Assembly (NCBI GenBank): GCA_900545135.1
Contig: UQXL01000008.1
Span: 1-64,000 of the forward strand
DNA length: 64,000 nucleotides
Source of the DNA: an uncultured Eubacteriales bacterium
GTDB taxonomy: Bacteria > Bacillota > Clostridia > Peptostreptococcales > Anaerovoracaceae
Direction of reading: 5' to 3'
This document shows, piece by piece, positions 51,767 to 59,716 of this stretch. The position numbers and the translations under genes were made by a program. Under the pieces are notes generated by a model, which did no database searches, was not told the origin of the DNA, and saw only the letters and a list, made by a program, of their open reading frames with translations. Every line of letters begins with the position of its first letter. Positions within the stretch are counted from its first letter, which is position 1.

Positions 51767-53167
51767 TTATGCAGTCGCTTCTTCCTCTTTTTTAGGAGCC
51801 TGCTTGATCTTGAAGCCTGTAGCTATGTATATGAACGCGAATACCATACACAGCCAGCACATCGGCGTTGTGAAAGCGTATGCGCTGTATGCCACGCCCA
51901 GCGTGCTTGTAAAGTAAACTCCGTTGCTGCACCACGGAACAAGCGGTGAAAACGTAGTTCCCGAATCTTCCAGACACCTTGAAAGATTGACCTTGTCCAG
52001 ACCGTATTTTTCGTAGAGAGGCTGGAGAACAGGACCTGCCATCGAGAAGGTAGTATAGTATCCGCCGATGGTCAGGATGAGGAAAGAGTGGAACAGATAC
52101 GACGAGAAGAGAACACTCTTCTGGCTTTTGGCGACTTTCATGATCTTCGCCACGGCAAAGTCGATGACTCCTCCCGCTTTCAGTGAGGCGCCGAAAATCG
52201 CTGCAGCGATTACTATGGCGACAGAGCTGAGCATGCTGCTTATTCCTCCTCTGCAGAGCATGGTATCCACAACCTCCACTCCGGTTGACCTGGTGAATCC
52301 GCTGTTGCAGGCGGCCAGGATTTCAGTAAGATTATAGTCCTGGAATATCATGGCGAATACCACACCCATCACTATGCCTATGGCGAACGACGGAATAATC
52401 GGTTTTTGTCTGAATATCAGGAACAATACTACCAGCGGCGGCAGCACCAGTACAGGATTCAAGTCGAACGTGCTTTCCATGGTTGCGATGATTTCGTTGT
52501 ATTCTGCTGTTTCCACCGTTCCCTCGCCGAACCTCAGTCCGACCACAAAGAAGAATACAAGGGAAATCAGATAGCTCGGAACTGTAGTCCACAGCATGTA
52601 TTTTATATGGCTCATAACGTCTGTTCCCGATACTGCCGGAGCTAAAACGGTAGTGTCCGACATAGGGGAAAGCTTGTCTCCGAACAGAGCGCCCACCAAT
52701 ACCGCTCCAGCGGTGTAGGATTCAGGAACTCCAAGGCCGGTGGCGATTCCCATGAAAGCGACGCCTATAGTTCCCACCGTTCCCCAGGAAGTACCTGTAA
52801 CCACTGACATCACGGAACAAGTCAGACAGGCAACTACGAGGAAAAACTTAGGGGTCAGTATCTTGAGCCCCCAATAGATGAGGAGAGGAACCGTTCCGCT
52901 GGCTATCCATGCTCCGATGAGCATGCCGACAAATATAAGGACTAAAATTGCGGGGAACATCCTTCTGGCCAAGTCGAGGATGTCATTTTGTATGTCATCC
53001 CATTTCACGCCCCAGATCATCGCCAGGAACATGGCAATCAGACCTGCCACTATCAGGTTTACCACCGTTGGCGATTTGACGACCAGAGCCCCTAAAAATA
53101 TCGTGGCTGCCGAAGCGATCATTATGATCAGCGCTTTGGCTCCTGTCATATTATTTTTCTTTTCCAT
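51767..53167 (-). CDS. NhaC-family Na+/H+ antiporter
   Basis: A 466-residue antiporter with about 12 helices. Family motifs include VMSVVTGTSWGTVGTIGVAF, GALFGDKLSPMSDTTVLAP and DSGTTFSPLVPWCSN. It differs clearly from the antiporters at 5431 and 57515 and belongs to another branch. It lies 44 bases downstream of the M19 dipeptidase gene on the same strand, and both follow a sigma-54 promoter, so they form one transcript. A role in uptake or exchange of peptide-derived amino acids or ions is plausible, not shown. The C-terminal tail KQAPKKEEEATA is charged. Confidence 0.92.
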   Translation of the reverse strand: MEKKNNMTGAKALIIMIASAATIFLGALVVKSPTVVNLIVAGLIAMFLAMIWGVKWDDIQNDILDLARRMFPAILVLIFVGMLIGAWIASGTVPLLIYWGLKILTPKFFLVVACLTCSVMSVVTGTSWGTVGTIGVAFMGIATGLGVPESYTAGAVLVGALFGDKLSPMSDTTVLAPAVSGTDVMSHIKYMLWTTVPSYLISLVFFFVVGLRFGEGTVETAEYNEIIATMESTFDLNPVLVLPPLVVLFLIFRQKPIIPSFAIGIVMGVVFAMIFQDYNLTEILAACNSGFTRSTGVEVVDTMLCRGGISSMLSSVAIVIAAAIFGASLKAGGVIDFAVAKIMKVAKSQKSVLFSSYLFHSFLILTIGGYYTTFSMAGPVLQPLYEKYGLDKVNLSRCLEDSGTTFSPLVPWCSNGVYFTSTLGVAYSAYAFTTPMCWLCMVFAFIYIATGFKIKQAPKKEEEATA

Positions 53168-53211
53168 ATTAAATCTCCATTCTGCCGATTTTTAAATTTG
53201 GTATAACAAAA

Positions 53212-54213
53212 TCATTTCCAAACTTCCTTTATCACTCTGAGGAAGTTTCCGCCGAGGAACTTCTCTATCTCTTCATTGTTGAAGCCTCTTCTTCTCATTC
53301 CGTCGACTATGTTCTGCACGTCGAGAGCCCCTGTAAAGCCAAGCGCATGTCTCTCCTTCGGGTCTGTACCTACATTTTTGTTGTATCCACCCACTACCAA
53401 GTCGTAGAGCGAGCCCTGCGAACTGATTCCTGCCAGGTCGCTGTTGTGGTCCAGATTGTTGTCGCTTGCAAAGCCCACATGGTCGATGCCTGCGATTTCC
53501 ACCGCATGACAAACATGATCGAGATAATCCTCGATGGTAGGCGGCACATTTTCTTTGCGCTTCCAGCATATAGGCGCCCACGGAGTCATACCGATAACAC
53601 CGCCGTTTTCTTTCAGCATCTTCATCTGTTCATCGGTTTTGTTCCTCGGATTGTCTGCCAGAGCCTTGCAGCAGGTATGTCCTATAGTTACCGGCTTTTC
53701 ACTGAGCGAGAGCACGTCCTCCACAACCTTGGGACCGCAGTGGGAAAGGTCTATCAGCATGCCCATCTGATTGAATTCTTTCACGAGAGCTTTTCCGAAA
53801 TCGGTAAGGCCGTAGTCTCCGCCTTCCACACAGCCGCCTCCTATGTATCCGCCCTTGTTGTATGACATCTGAATGACTCTCACGCCCATTTCATAGAAAG
53901 CTTTTGCAACATAAAGCTTGTTTTCCAGCGGCGCGGGATCCTGAAAATACAGTATCAGTGACTTATATCCGTCAGCTTTGTTTTTCATCAGGTCATCGTA
54001 GGTTCTGGCAATTCTTATCCTTTCAGCCGGGTCATCGGTGAGCTCTGACACCTGGCCGAGGCACTCCACGCCTGTCCTGAAGTCAGTTCCGTCAAGCGTC
54101 AGAAAGCATGCATCCAGCAAGGATTCTTTATAATCTTCGGACATTCCCTTAAACCTGCCGTTTTCCGGCCAGATGCACGCGTCCAGCACATAAGCGTTCT
54201 TCAAATTTTTCAT
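53212..54213 (-). CDS. Membrane-dipeptidase-type (M19) peptidase
   Basis: A 333-residue M19-family metallodipeptidase (renal dipeptidase fold). The N-terminus lacks the usual HxD metal site: it reads VLDACIWPENG. Later landmarks are MLIDLSHCGPK, VTIGHTCCKALADNPRNKT and IDHVGFASDNN. The family hydrolyses dipeptides, including D-amino acid types, using two Zn2+. The missing N-terminal His pair raises the chance of altered chemistry. AAGGAGG precedes the ATG, and a sigma-54 promoter lies about 75 bases upstream. An NhaC antiporter follows in the same transcript. Confidence 0.85.
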   Translation of the reverse strand: MKNLKNAYVLDACIWPENGRFKGMSEDYKESLLDACFLTLDGTDFRTGVECLGQVSELTDDPAERIRIARTYDDLMKNKADGYKSLILYFQDPAPLENKLYVAKAFYEMGVRVIQMSYNKGGYIGGGCVEGGDYGLTDFGKALVKEFNQMGMLIDLSHCGPKVVEDVLSLSEKPVTIGHTCCKALADNPRNKTDEQMKMLKENGGVIGMTPWAPICWKRKENVPPTIEDYLDHVCHAVEIAGIDHVGFASDNNLDHNSDLAGISSQGSLYDLVVGGYNKNVGTDPKERHALGFTGALDVQNIVDGMRRRGFNNEEIEKFLGGNFLRVIKEVWK

Positions 54214-54285
54214 AGCTTTGCCTCCTTATAATTCGTCCTGCGGCAGACGCGCTCCCGTGGCCGTCTGCCGTCTGCACTATAAAAC

Positions 54286-54301
54286 AGCAATAACCATGCC
54301 A
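54286..54301 (-). promoter_or_regulatory. Sigma-54 (-24/-12) promoter of the dipeptidase-NhaC operon
   Basis: On the minus strand TGGCATGGTTATTGCT matches the sigma-54 consensus with the GG and GC elements correctly spaced. The transcript would start near 54274, about 60 bases before the dipeptidase ATG. It closely resembles the element at 5365. Confidence 0.75.
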
Positions 54302-54480
54302 CCGCTGACAGAAAAAGTATTTGCTGAAAAAGTTACGCGATTTCAGTATATTTTTCTATAGCGCCGACAACAAATTGGCGTTTTTCGTGTTTTTCCCGTT
54401 TTGCGTGGTGTAAAGAAATCTTCCTTTCGCAAAATTTCTTTATCGTTTTGTAAAGAGATTTTGCGGTTCTGAAAGCACGA

Positions 54481-54535
54481 AAAAAGGAGCCGCGCTCCGC
54501 CTGATGAACATTCATCCGCCTCGCTGCCGGCTCCC
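54481..54535 (-). terminator. Terminator of patB
   Basis: On the minus strand GGAGCCG (54529-54535) pairs with CGGCTCC (54487-54493), with an inner GATGAA/TTCATC hairpin, and is followed by TTTTTT. It lies 46 bases after the patB stop. Between it and the sigma-54 promoter there is only A/T-rich sequence with no recognised feature. Confidence 0.75.
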
Positions 54536-54580
54536 ATGCAAATGCCGCATATTTTTCAAACTTTTCAAACACCGTTTATT

Positions 54581-55768
54581 TTACAAGTTTCTTGCTGCTG
54601 CCGATAAGCTTCTGACCGCCGCTGCGATCCTGTCAAGTCCCTCTGCAAGAATCGCCCTCGGACACGCCATGGTCAGGCGTTCAAATCCAGCGCCCTCCGG
54701 CCCGAACCACATTCCTTCGCCGCAGCCTACCCTGGCCTTTTCCACCATAAAACGATTGAGCTCTTCTCCCGTCATGCCAAGCTCTCTGAAGTCGACCCAC
54801 ATCAGATAAGTCCCCTCCGGCTTTGACGCTCTTACTTCAGGTGCATGCGTTCTGAAATACTCCGCCGCGTAATCCATATTGCTTTCTATGTACGCTTTGA
54901 CCTGCTCGAACCATTCGCCGCCGTATCTGTAGGCAGCTTCGGCGGCCACCATGCTGAAACAGTTGTTTCTGTCTATGTCGAGTATTTCCGTCTCTTTTTC
55001 AAACTTTTTCCGCACAGCCTCGTCGGCGATGACGACTATAGCCTGTTTAGTTCCCGCCAGATTGAAGGTTTTTCCCGGAGAAAGAAGCGTCACGCAGTTC
55101 TTCCTGTATTCCTCAGCCAGTGACGAAAACGGGATGTACTTATTTTCTCCCCAAGTGAAATCTGCATGTACTTCATCGGCGATTACCTTTACTCCATACT
55201 GCATGCACATATCGCCTATCCTGCGCAGCTCGTCCTCCGTCCATACTCTTCCGGTAGGGTTGTGCGGATTGCACAGAACCATCACCTTTGCGCCGCTTTT
55301 CATCTTCTGCTCCAGGTCATCAAAGTCCAGCCCATATCTGCCGTCCCTGAGCTTTAACGAACTTTTCAGCGTTTTTCTGCTCGTGTCTGCGATGACGTCG
55401 TAGAAAGGATAATACATCGGAGTCGTCAGGATTATGCCGTCTCCCGGTTCTGTAACGATTCTCAGATATATGGCTACAGCCGTGATCACCATAGGCGTGT
55501 GCAGAATCCATCCATGGGGTATGTCAAGTCCGTGGCGCGATGAATACCAGCCGCAGACTGCTTCTTTATAGGTGGGAGATTTGGACGGATAGCCGTAGAT
55601 CCCCTCCTTTGCCCTTTCGACCAGCGCATCTATCACAGGCTGCGCCGACTGAAAGTCCATATCAGCCTCCCAAAAGGAAATCAAATCTGATGAGCCGAAT
55701 TTTCTCTCCAGCTCCATCCATTTCTCAGAGTTTTTTCTTTCGTAAATCTTGTCAAAATCGTATTTCAT
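54581..55768 (-). CDS. PatB/MalY-type aminotransferase (probable cystathionine beta-lyase)
   Basis: A 395-residue fold-type I PLP enzyme. The Schiff-base lysine lies in LLSPGKTFNLAGTKQA; other landmarks are CNPHNPTGRVWTEDEL and VIADEVHADFTW, and the start contains SDLISFWEADMDFQSAQPV, typical of PatB/MalY. These enzymes cleave C-S bonds in cystathionine or cysteine conjugates, giving homocysteine and pyruvate. That would fit with metA and ahcY elsewhere in the window. It is separated from hpf by a terminator and ends in its own. Confidence 0.92.
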   Translation of the reverse strand: MKYDFDKIYERKNSEKWMELERKFGSSDLISFWEADMDFQSAQPVIDALVERAKEGIYGYPSKSPTYKEAVCGWYSSRHGLDIPHGWILHTPMVITAVAIYLRIVTEPGDGIILTTPMYYPFYDVIADTSRKTLKSSLKLRDGRYGLDFDDLEQKMKSGAKVMVLCNPHNPTGRVWTEDELRRIGDMCMQYGVKVIADEVHADFTWGENKYIPFSSLAEEYRKNCVTLLSPGKTFNLAGTKQAIVVIADEAVRKKFEKETEILDIDRNNCFSMVAAEAAYRYGGEWFEQVKAYIESNMDYAAEYFRTHAPEVRASKPEGTYLMWVDFRELGMTGEELNRFMVEKARVGCGEGMWFGPEGAGFERLTMACPRAILAEGLDRIAAAVRSLSAAARNL

Positions 55769-55814
55769 TGCAAGCCCCCTGTTATGTTGTTATGCTTCTA
55801 TTTTTTAATGCTTC

Positions 55815-55842
55815 AAAAAAAGCCCCCGCATAAGCGAGGGCT
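55815..55842 (-). terminator. Terminator of hpf
   Basis: On the minus strand AGCCCTCGC pairs with GCGGGGGCT (one T-G pair) across a TTAT loop and is followed by TTTTTTT. It lies 12 bases after the hpf stop. Confidence 0.88.
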
Positions 55843-55853
55843 GCAAAATCATC

Positions 55854-56378
55854 TTAATAAGTCGTATCCAAAACGCCGTAGTCTCCGTCCGCTCTCACGT
55901 AAGCCACGCTTACGCTGTCGGTCTCGACGTTGAGGAATACGAAGAAATCGTGCTGTAGCATATCCATCTGCAGAATAGCTTCGTCCACAGTCATAGGTGT
56001 AAGATGGAATTTCTTGTTCTTGACAACTCTTCCCTCTTCTTGTTCCTCCGGCTCAGGAATCATCTCAAATCTTACGGACTCGTTTGATTTGTTCTTTTTA
56101 ATCATCTTGTCCTTATACTTTGAAATCTGCTTCATCAACTTGTCTGCTACGATATCTATGCAGTCGAACACGTCCTGAGAAACGTTTTCGGCCCTGAAAA
56201 TCGTGTTCCTGGCCACTATGGTAGTCTCCATCTTGACTTTAGCCTTTTCAGGGTGTATCACAACGTTCGCCTTGATATCGTCGGCAAAATACCTTCCGAA
56301 TTTTTCAAACTTCTTTTCGATGGCGGACTGAATTTTGTCGCTGACATTGATGTTCTTTCCAGTTACGATGATCTTCAT
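55854..56378 (-). CDS. hpf: Ribosome hibernation promoting factor, long form
   Basis: A 174-residue long-form HPF. The N-terminal beta-alpha RNA-binding domain (MKIIVTGKNINVSDKIQSAI to about residue 100) binds the ribosome, and the C-terminal domain (HLTPMTVDEAILQMDMLQHD, then FFVFLN) mediates 100S dimer formation in Firmicutes. A linker rich in Glu joins them. The AGGAGG start site is strong. A TATAAT-like box upstream (near 56405) probably serves it. It is flanked by terminators, so it forms its own unit. Confidence 0.95.
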   Translation of the reverse strand: MKIIVTGKNINVSDKIQSAIEKKFEKFGRYFADDIKANVVIHPEKAKVKMETTIVARNTIFRAENVSQDVFDCIDIVADKLMKQISKYKDKMIKKNKSNESVRFEMIPEPEEQEEGRVVKNKKFHLTPMTVDEAILQMDMLQHDFFVFLNVETDSVSVAYVRADGDYGVLDTTY

Positions 56379-56501
56379 AATGATGACCTCCTACGCTTTT
56401 CTTTTATTATAGCACAACTTAAATGAAATTAAAGCGATTTTTAGATGAACTTTAGCGGTAAAAAAACGCCGGAGCGCGAAAAGCCGCATGCTTCCTTTGA
56501 T

Positions 56502-57077
56502 TCATCGTTTTTCCGAGCCCAAAATTTCTTCCGTATTTATGCCGTGTTTCTCCAGTTTATATCTGAGATTTTGTCTTGTTATGGACAGCGCTCTTGCGGC
56601 GGCGGAAAGGGAATTATTTTCTTTGAGGGCGGCAAGGATGAGTTTCTTTTCAAAGTCCCTCACCTTTTCGTCAAGAGAACGGGAGTCATTATCCGCCGTC
56701 AGCTTTATGTCATGCCTTATGGTCGTTTCGATATAAGGCGGTATGTCGTCTCTGGTCAGAAAACCGTCTCCGTCCATGTCGCCGACCATATTAAAGCATC
56801 CCTCAATTACATTTTTTAGTTCGCGCACGTTGCCCGGCCAGGAATAACCGCGGAGCAGCTCAAGAGCATCTCCGGAGATACCGAGCACATTGCGGTGCAT
56901 AGTCCTGTTGAAATGCCTGATGAAGTGATCAGCCAGCAGGGCAATATCGCTGTTGCTGGCATGCACCGCAGGATGGCTTCTCTCCACCGCGGTTTTTGAA
57001 AAACTGCCCGCAGTATATGTAAAATGGGGACTGGCTGTCTTCATATCGGCAAATTCCTCCAAGGAAATATACCGCAT
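56502..57077 (-). pseudogene. Sigma-54 activator, C-terminal half only
   Basis: Up to about residue 48 the frame matches no activator domain. From DIALLADHFIRHFNRTM onwards it is a clear end of a sigma-54 activator AAA+ domain (LRGYSWPGNVRELKNVIEG) followed by a Fis-type helix-turn-helix (SLSAAARALSITRQNLRYKL). Walker A, the GAFTGA loop and Walker B are all missing. The missing part lies where the divergent TauE/SafE-like remnant begins, so one deletion can explain both. The surviving DNA-binding part could still bind its site without activating. Confidence 0.85.
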
Positions 57078-57402
57078 GAAAGCGGGAAAAGAGAAAAAAG
57101 GAATTAAATCTTTCCACTATCTCTATCCCATCGGAAGCGGTGCGCTGCAGACATCTTTCGGCATAGGCGATCCTCTGCTGGTAGCGTTCCTCACAAAGAC
57201 CATAGATGGCAGGGACGAGCTGAGAAGCACCGTAGCCGGATACTGGGTCTTTATCAACGGTTTCCTGCTGGCAAGTCTGGTTTTCAGTTCCGGCATACCC
57301 GAGAGATCGCTGAGCTGCGGCCTCATTCTCTTGCCGGCCGTGCTGCTGGGAACGGCCGCCGGCAATATAGCGCTCAAGAAAGTGAACCACGAGACATTCT
57401 GA
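56953..57402 (+). pseudogene. TauE/SafE (TSUP) family permease, C-terminal half only
   Basis: About 150 residues (56953-57402) with the second half of a sulfite-exporter-type TSUP permease: VYVKWGLAVFISANSSKEIY, a YPIGSGALQTSFGIGDPLLV loop typical of the second repeat, and three hydrophobic helices. A full TSUP is about 250 residues with a matching N-terminal half, absent here. The recognisable TSUP sequence starts near 56970-57000, just where the sigma-54 activator's stops, with the two genes in opposite orientation. The overlap of the first codons with the activator frame is a junction product. Confidence 0.75.
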
Positions 57403-57514
57403 CTATTAGTGCACATCATACTTATTGCTTCATCTGTTTTAATAGTTCTTTAGAATTATCTGAATTTAATTTGCGGATTAAAATTTAAGCAGAAAATTAA
57501 GAAAGGAGAAAAAA

Positions 57515-58675
57515 ATGGAATACGGAATACTATCCTTGCTTCCTACCCTCATCGCCGTCGGACTGGCGTTGACTACTAAAAACGTATACGTGTCCTTGCT
57601 GCTGGGTCTTCTGGCCGGCAACACCATCGTTGCGGGCGGAAATATCCTGCACGGCATCGACGGCGTCATCGCCGGTACCATTATGAAGCCGCTAAACGAC
57701 AAATACCTCACATCACCGGAAAAGCAGTACTACATAGTTCACACCGTATCTGCTCCCGTATGCGCCCTCATACCTCTCAGCAGCTGGGGAGCTTACATGA
57801 TCAGCGTACTTGAAAACTCAGGCGTTGAAAACGCCGCCGGCGTTATGGTGAAATCCATACCGCTGTCATTCTACGTAATCATCGCCGTATTCATGTGCCC
57901 TATCCTCATCTTCGCCAATAAGGATTTCGGTCCTATGAAGAAAGCCGAACTCAGAGTGGCAAGGGAAAACGCCGTTGTATCCCAGGACATAGACACAGAC
58001 CAGCTTGAAGATAAAAAGGCCTCCTGCCTGCTGCTGGTTCTGCCTGTAGTGTCAATGATCGTCGTCACCATCGTAGGCATGTATTTCACCGGCGACGGCA
58101 ACATCCTCAACGGTTCAGGCATGCGTTCATTCCTCTGGGGCGTGCTTTCCGGCATAGCTATCGCTTTCGTAATGATTCTTGCCAAGAAGCATCTTACCTT
58201 TGCGGAAGCCAGCCACTGGCTGTATGAAAGCTGGATTGGAATGTTTCCTGCCATCATAATCCTGACATTTGCTCTCGGACTGGGAGACTTGGTTTCCACT
58301 TTAGGAACCGGCGAATACCTGGCTAACGCTTTCTCCAGCATACTAAGCCCTTCGCTGCTGCCTTTCATCACTTTCATTATCGCGATGATAATCGCTTTTT
58401 CGACAGGAAGCTCCTGGGGAACCATGGCCGTAGTCCTGCCTCTGGTAATGCCTATGGCTTTCGCGATGGATGTAAACATCCCTCTGCTGGCAGGAGCCGT
58501 ATGGAGCGGCGGTCTCTTCGGAGATCAGTCATCCCCTATATCCGCCACCACAGTCGTTGCCTGCTCGGCTACCAAGTGTGACGTTCCGGCGCACATCAAC
58601 AGCCAGCTGCCGTACACGCTGTCCTTCTCTCTGATAGCAGGAATAATGTACATCGCCGCAGGCTTCATAGCTTAA
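57515..58675 (+). CDS. NhaC-family antiporter with internal in-frame deletion
   Basis: A 386-residue paralogue of the antiporter at 5431: it starts MEYGILSLLPTLIAVG and shares GSSWGTMAVVLPLVMP and GGLFGDQSSPISATTVVA. Compared with that 501-residue relative, about 80-90 residues are missing after GIDGVIAG. The text jumps to TIMKPLNDKY, which in the relative is the VQPLTDK block following two or three helices. The frame is kept, so a shorter protein can be made, but the lost helices are conserved in the family and function is doubtful. AAAGGAG precedes the ATG. It follows the truncated TSUP/activator scar, so this locus has been deleted more than once. Confidence 0.8.
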   Translation: MEYGILSLLPTLIAVGLALTTKNVYVSLLLGLLAGNTIVAGGNILHGIDGVIAGTIMKPLNDKYLTSPEKQYYIVHTVSAPVCALIPLSSWGAYMISVLENSGVENAAGVMVKSIPLSFYVIIAVFMCPILIFANKDFGPMKKAELRVARENAVVSQDIDTDQLEDKKASCLLLVLPVVSMIVVTIVGMYFTGDGNILNGSGMRSFLWGVLSGIAIAFVMILAKKHLTFAEASHWLYESWIGMFPAIIILTFALGLGDLVSTLGTGEYLANAFSSILSPSLLPFITFIIAMIIAFSTGSSWGTMAVVLPLVMPMAFAMDVNIPLLAGAVWSGGLFGDQSSPISATTVVACSATKCDVPAHINSQLPYTLSFSLIAGIMYIAAGFIA

Positions 58676-58743
58676 GCCTTTTCATAGCTTAAGTCATTAT
58701 AAAGCAAAAGACGCCATCGCAGATGACGTCCCAGACTGTAGAC

Positions 58744-58780
58744 AAAGTCCCGGGTTTTACTATAAAAAACCGGGACTTTT
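58744..58780 (+). terminator. Terminator of the NhaC gene
   Basis: AAAGTCCCGG(G)TTTT pairs with AAAACCGGGACTTT with one bulged G and a short A/T loop, followed by TTTT. It lies about 70 bases after the stop. The stretch from 58790 to 58948 shows no recognised feature; one frame there looks weakly protein-like. Confidence 0.8.
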
Positions 58781-58948
58781 CAGCTGTCCGGCTGACCTGG
58801 TCTTTGACCCCACACTTGCCTTTGCCCGCTTTGCGGAGGACTTACTCCTAAGGTACGCCATGATCACTGCCCGAACTCCGCGGAACAGCTTACGTGGATC
58901 CTTTTGCCCGTACCTGGCCTGGACTTGCAACCACAGACCCGAACAGCT

Positions 58949-59716
58949 TTATATCATTTTATCATCTGGATATGGTCCCGCGCAAGACACAGGAGCAAAT
59001 TCAGATAAATGATGGTCTTTGTTTCCCGCCGAAGCCAACGCAAGAAAATCCACGCGGACCGCTCCGCCCTCCGATAGACTCTTGGCGCAGGCCGTCGCCG
59101 TCGCGCCTGTGGTATATATATCGTCAATCAGCAATACACGTTTACCTTTCAAAACGCTTTGCCTCCGTGGATTGAACCTGAAAGCGCCGTCAACGTTTGC
59201 CTTTCTTTCAGATGAAGATAAAGCCCGCTGCGGAACCGTAGATTTTATTCTTTCAAGTCCGTCTCCGAAAACCGGTATCCCTGTTTTTTCTCCCAAGTGC
59301 ACTGATATCCTGGCGGCCTGATTGAAGCCGCGCTGTTTCAGCTTTTCCTTATGGATAGGCACCGGGACTATGACGTCAGCCTCGAACCACGGACATCTGC
59401 CGGTATCGGACAAATACTTTTTCAGACAATCGTAAAGTATATCGGCGATGTGCCTCGCTATATATGTTTTGCCTCCGTACTTGAGCCCAAAGATCAGCTG
59501 TCTTTCGTAAAGCCCATATCCCATGGCGGCAGCAACAGAATTCAATATGCCGTTCCCCGGCAGCTCGCTCATGCAGAAATTCATCCGCTTTATGCAATGG
59601 TCGCACAACGAATATGCGCGGCTTGCGTCAGTGTATTTTCCGCAGCATATACAGTAAAGCGACGACGGATACAGCAGCTCCGCGGTTTTCCTCCCTAAAG
59701 TCCCTCTCTTTCTCAA
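58949..59716 (-). CDS. comF: ComF family phosphoribosyltransferase-like protein
   Basis: A 255-residue ComF-type protein. An N-terminal CxxC zinc pair (YCICCGKY, then LCDHCIKRM) is followed by a phosphoribosyltransferase domain with VIVPVPIHKEKLKQRGFNQA and the PRPP motif KRVLLIDDIYTTGATATAC. ComF helps take up and process DNA in competent cells; a nucleotide-handling role is also possible. It probably starts at a TTG (59716) that overlaps the stop of the recD2-like gene; no nearer ATG exists upstream of the zinc region. It is the fourth gene of the yhaM-cca-recD2-comF series. Confidence 0.88.
   Translation of the reverse strand: MRKRGTLGRKTAELLYPSSLYCICCGKYTDASRAYSLCDHCIKRMNFCMSELPGNGILNSVAAAMGYGLYERQLIFGLKYGGKTYIARHIADILYDCLKKYLSDTGRCPWFEADVIVPVPIHKEKLKQRGFNQAARISVHLGEKTGIPVFGDGLERIKSTVPQRALSSSERKANVDGAFRFNPRRQSVLKGKRVLLIDDIYTTGATATACAKSLSEGGAVRVDFLALASAGNKDHHLSEFAPVSCAGPYPDDKMI

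Noticed and set aside
54333..54572. 79-residue minus-strand frame between patB and the sigma-54 promoter
   Set aside because: Lys/Arg-rich translation with no homology; it covers the patB terminator and has no binding site.
57403..57514. Sigma-54 promoter before the shortened NhaC
   Set aside because: TTGC boxes are present but no GG element lies at the required distance.
58790..58948. Possible gene fragment before comF
   Set aside because: One plus frame looks weakly protein-like (DPTLAFARFAEDLLLRYA), but there is no start signal and I recognise no family.
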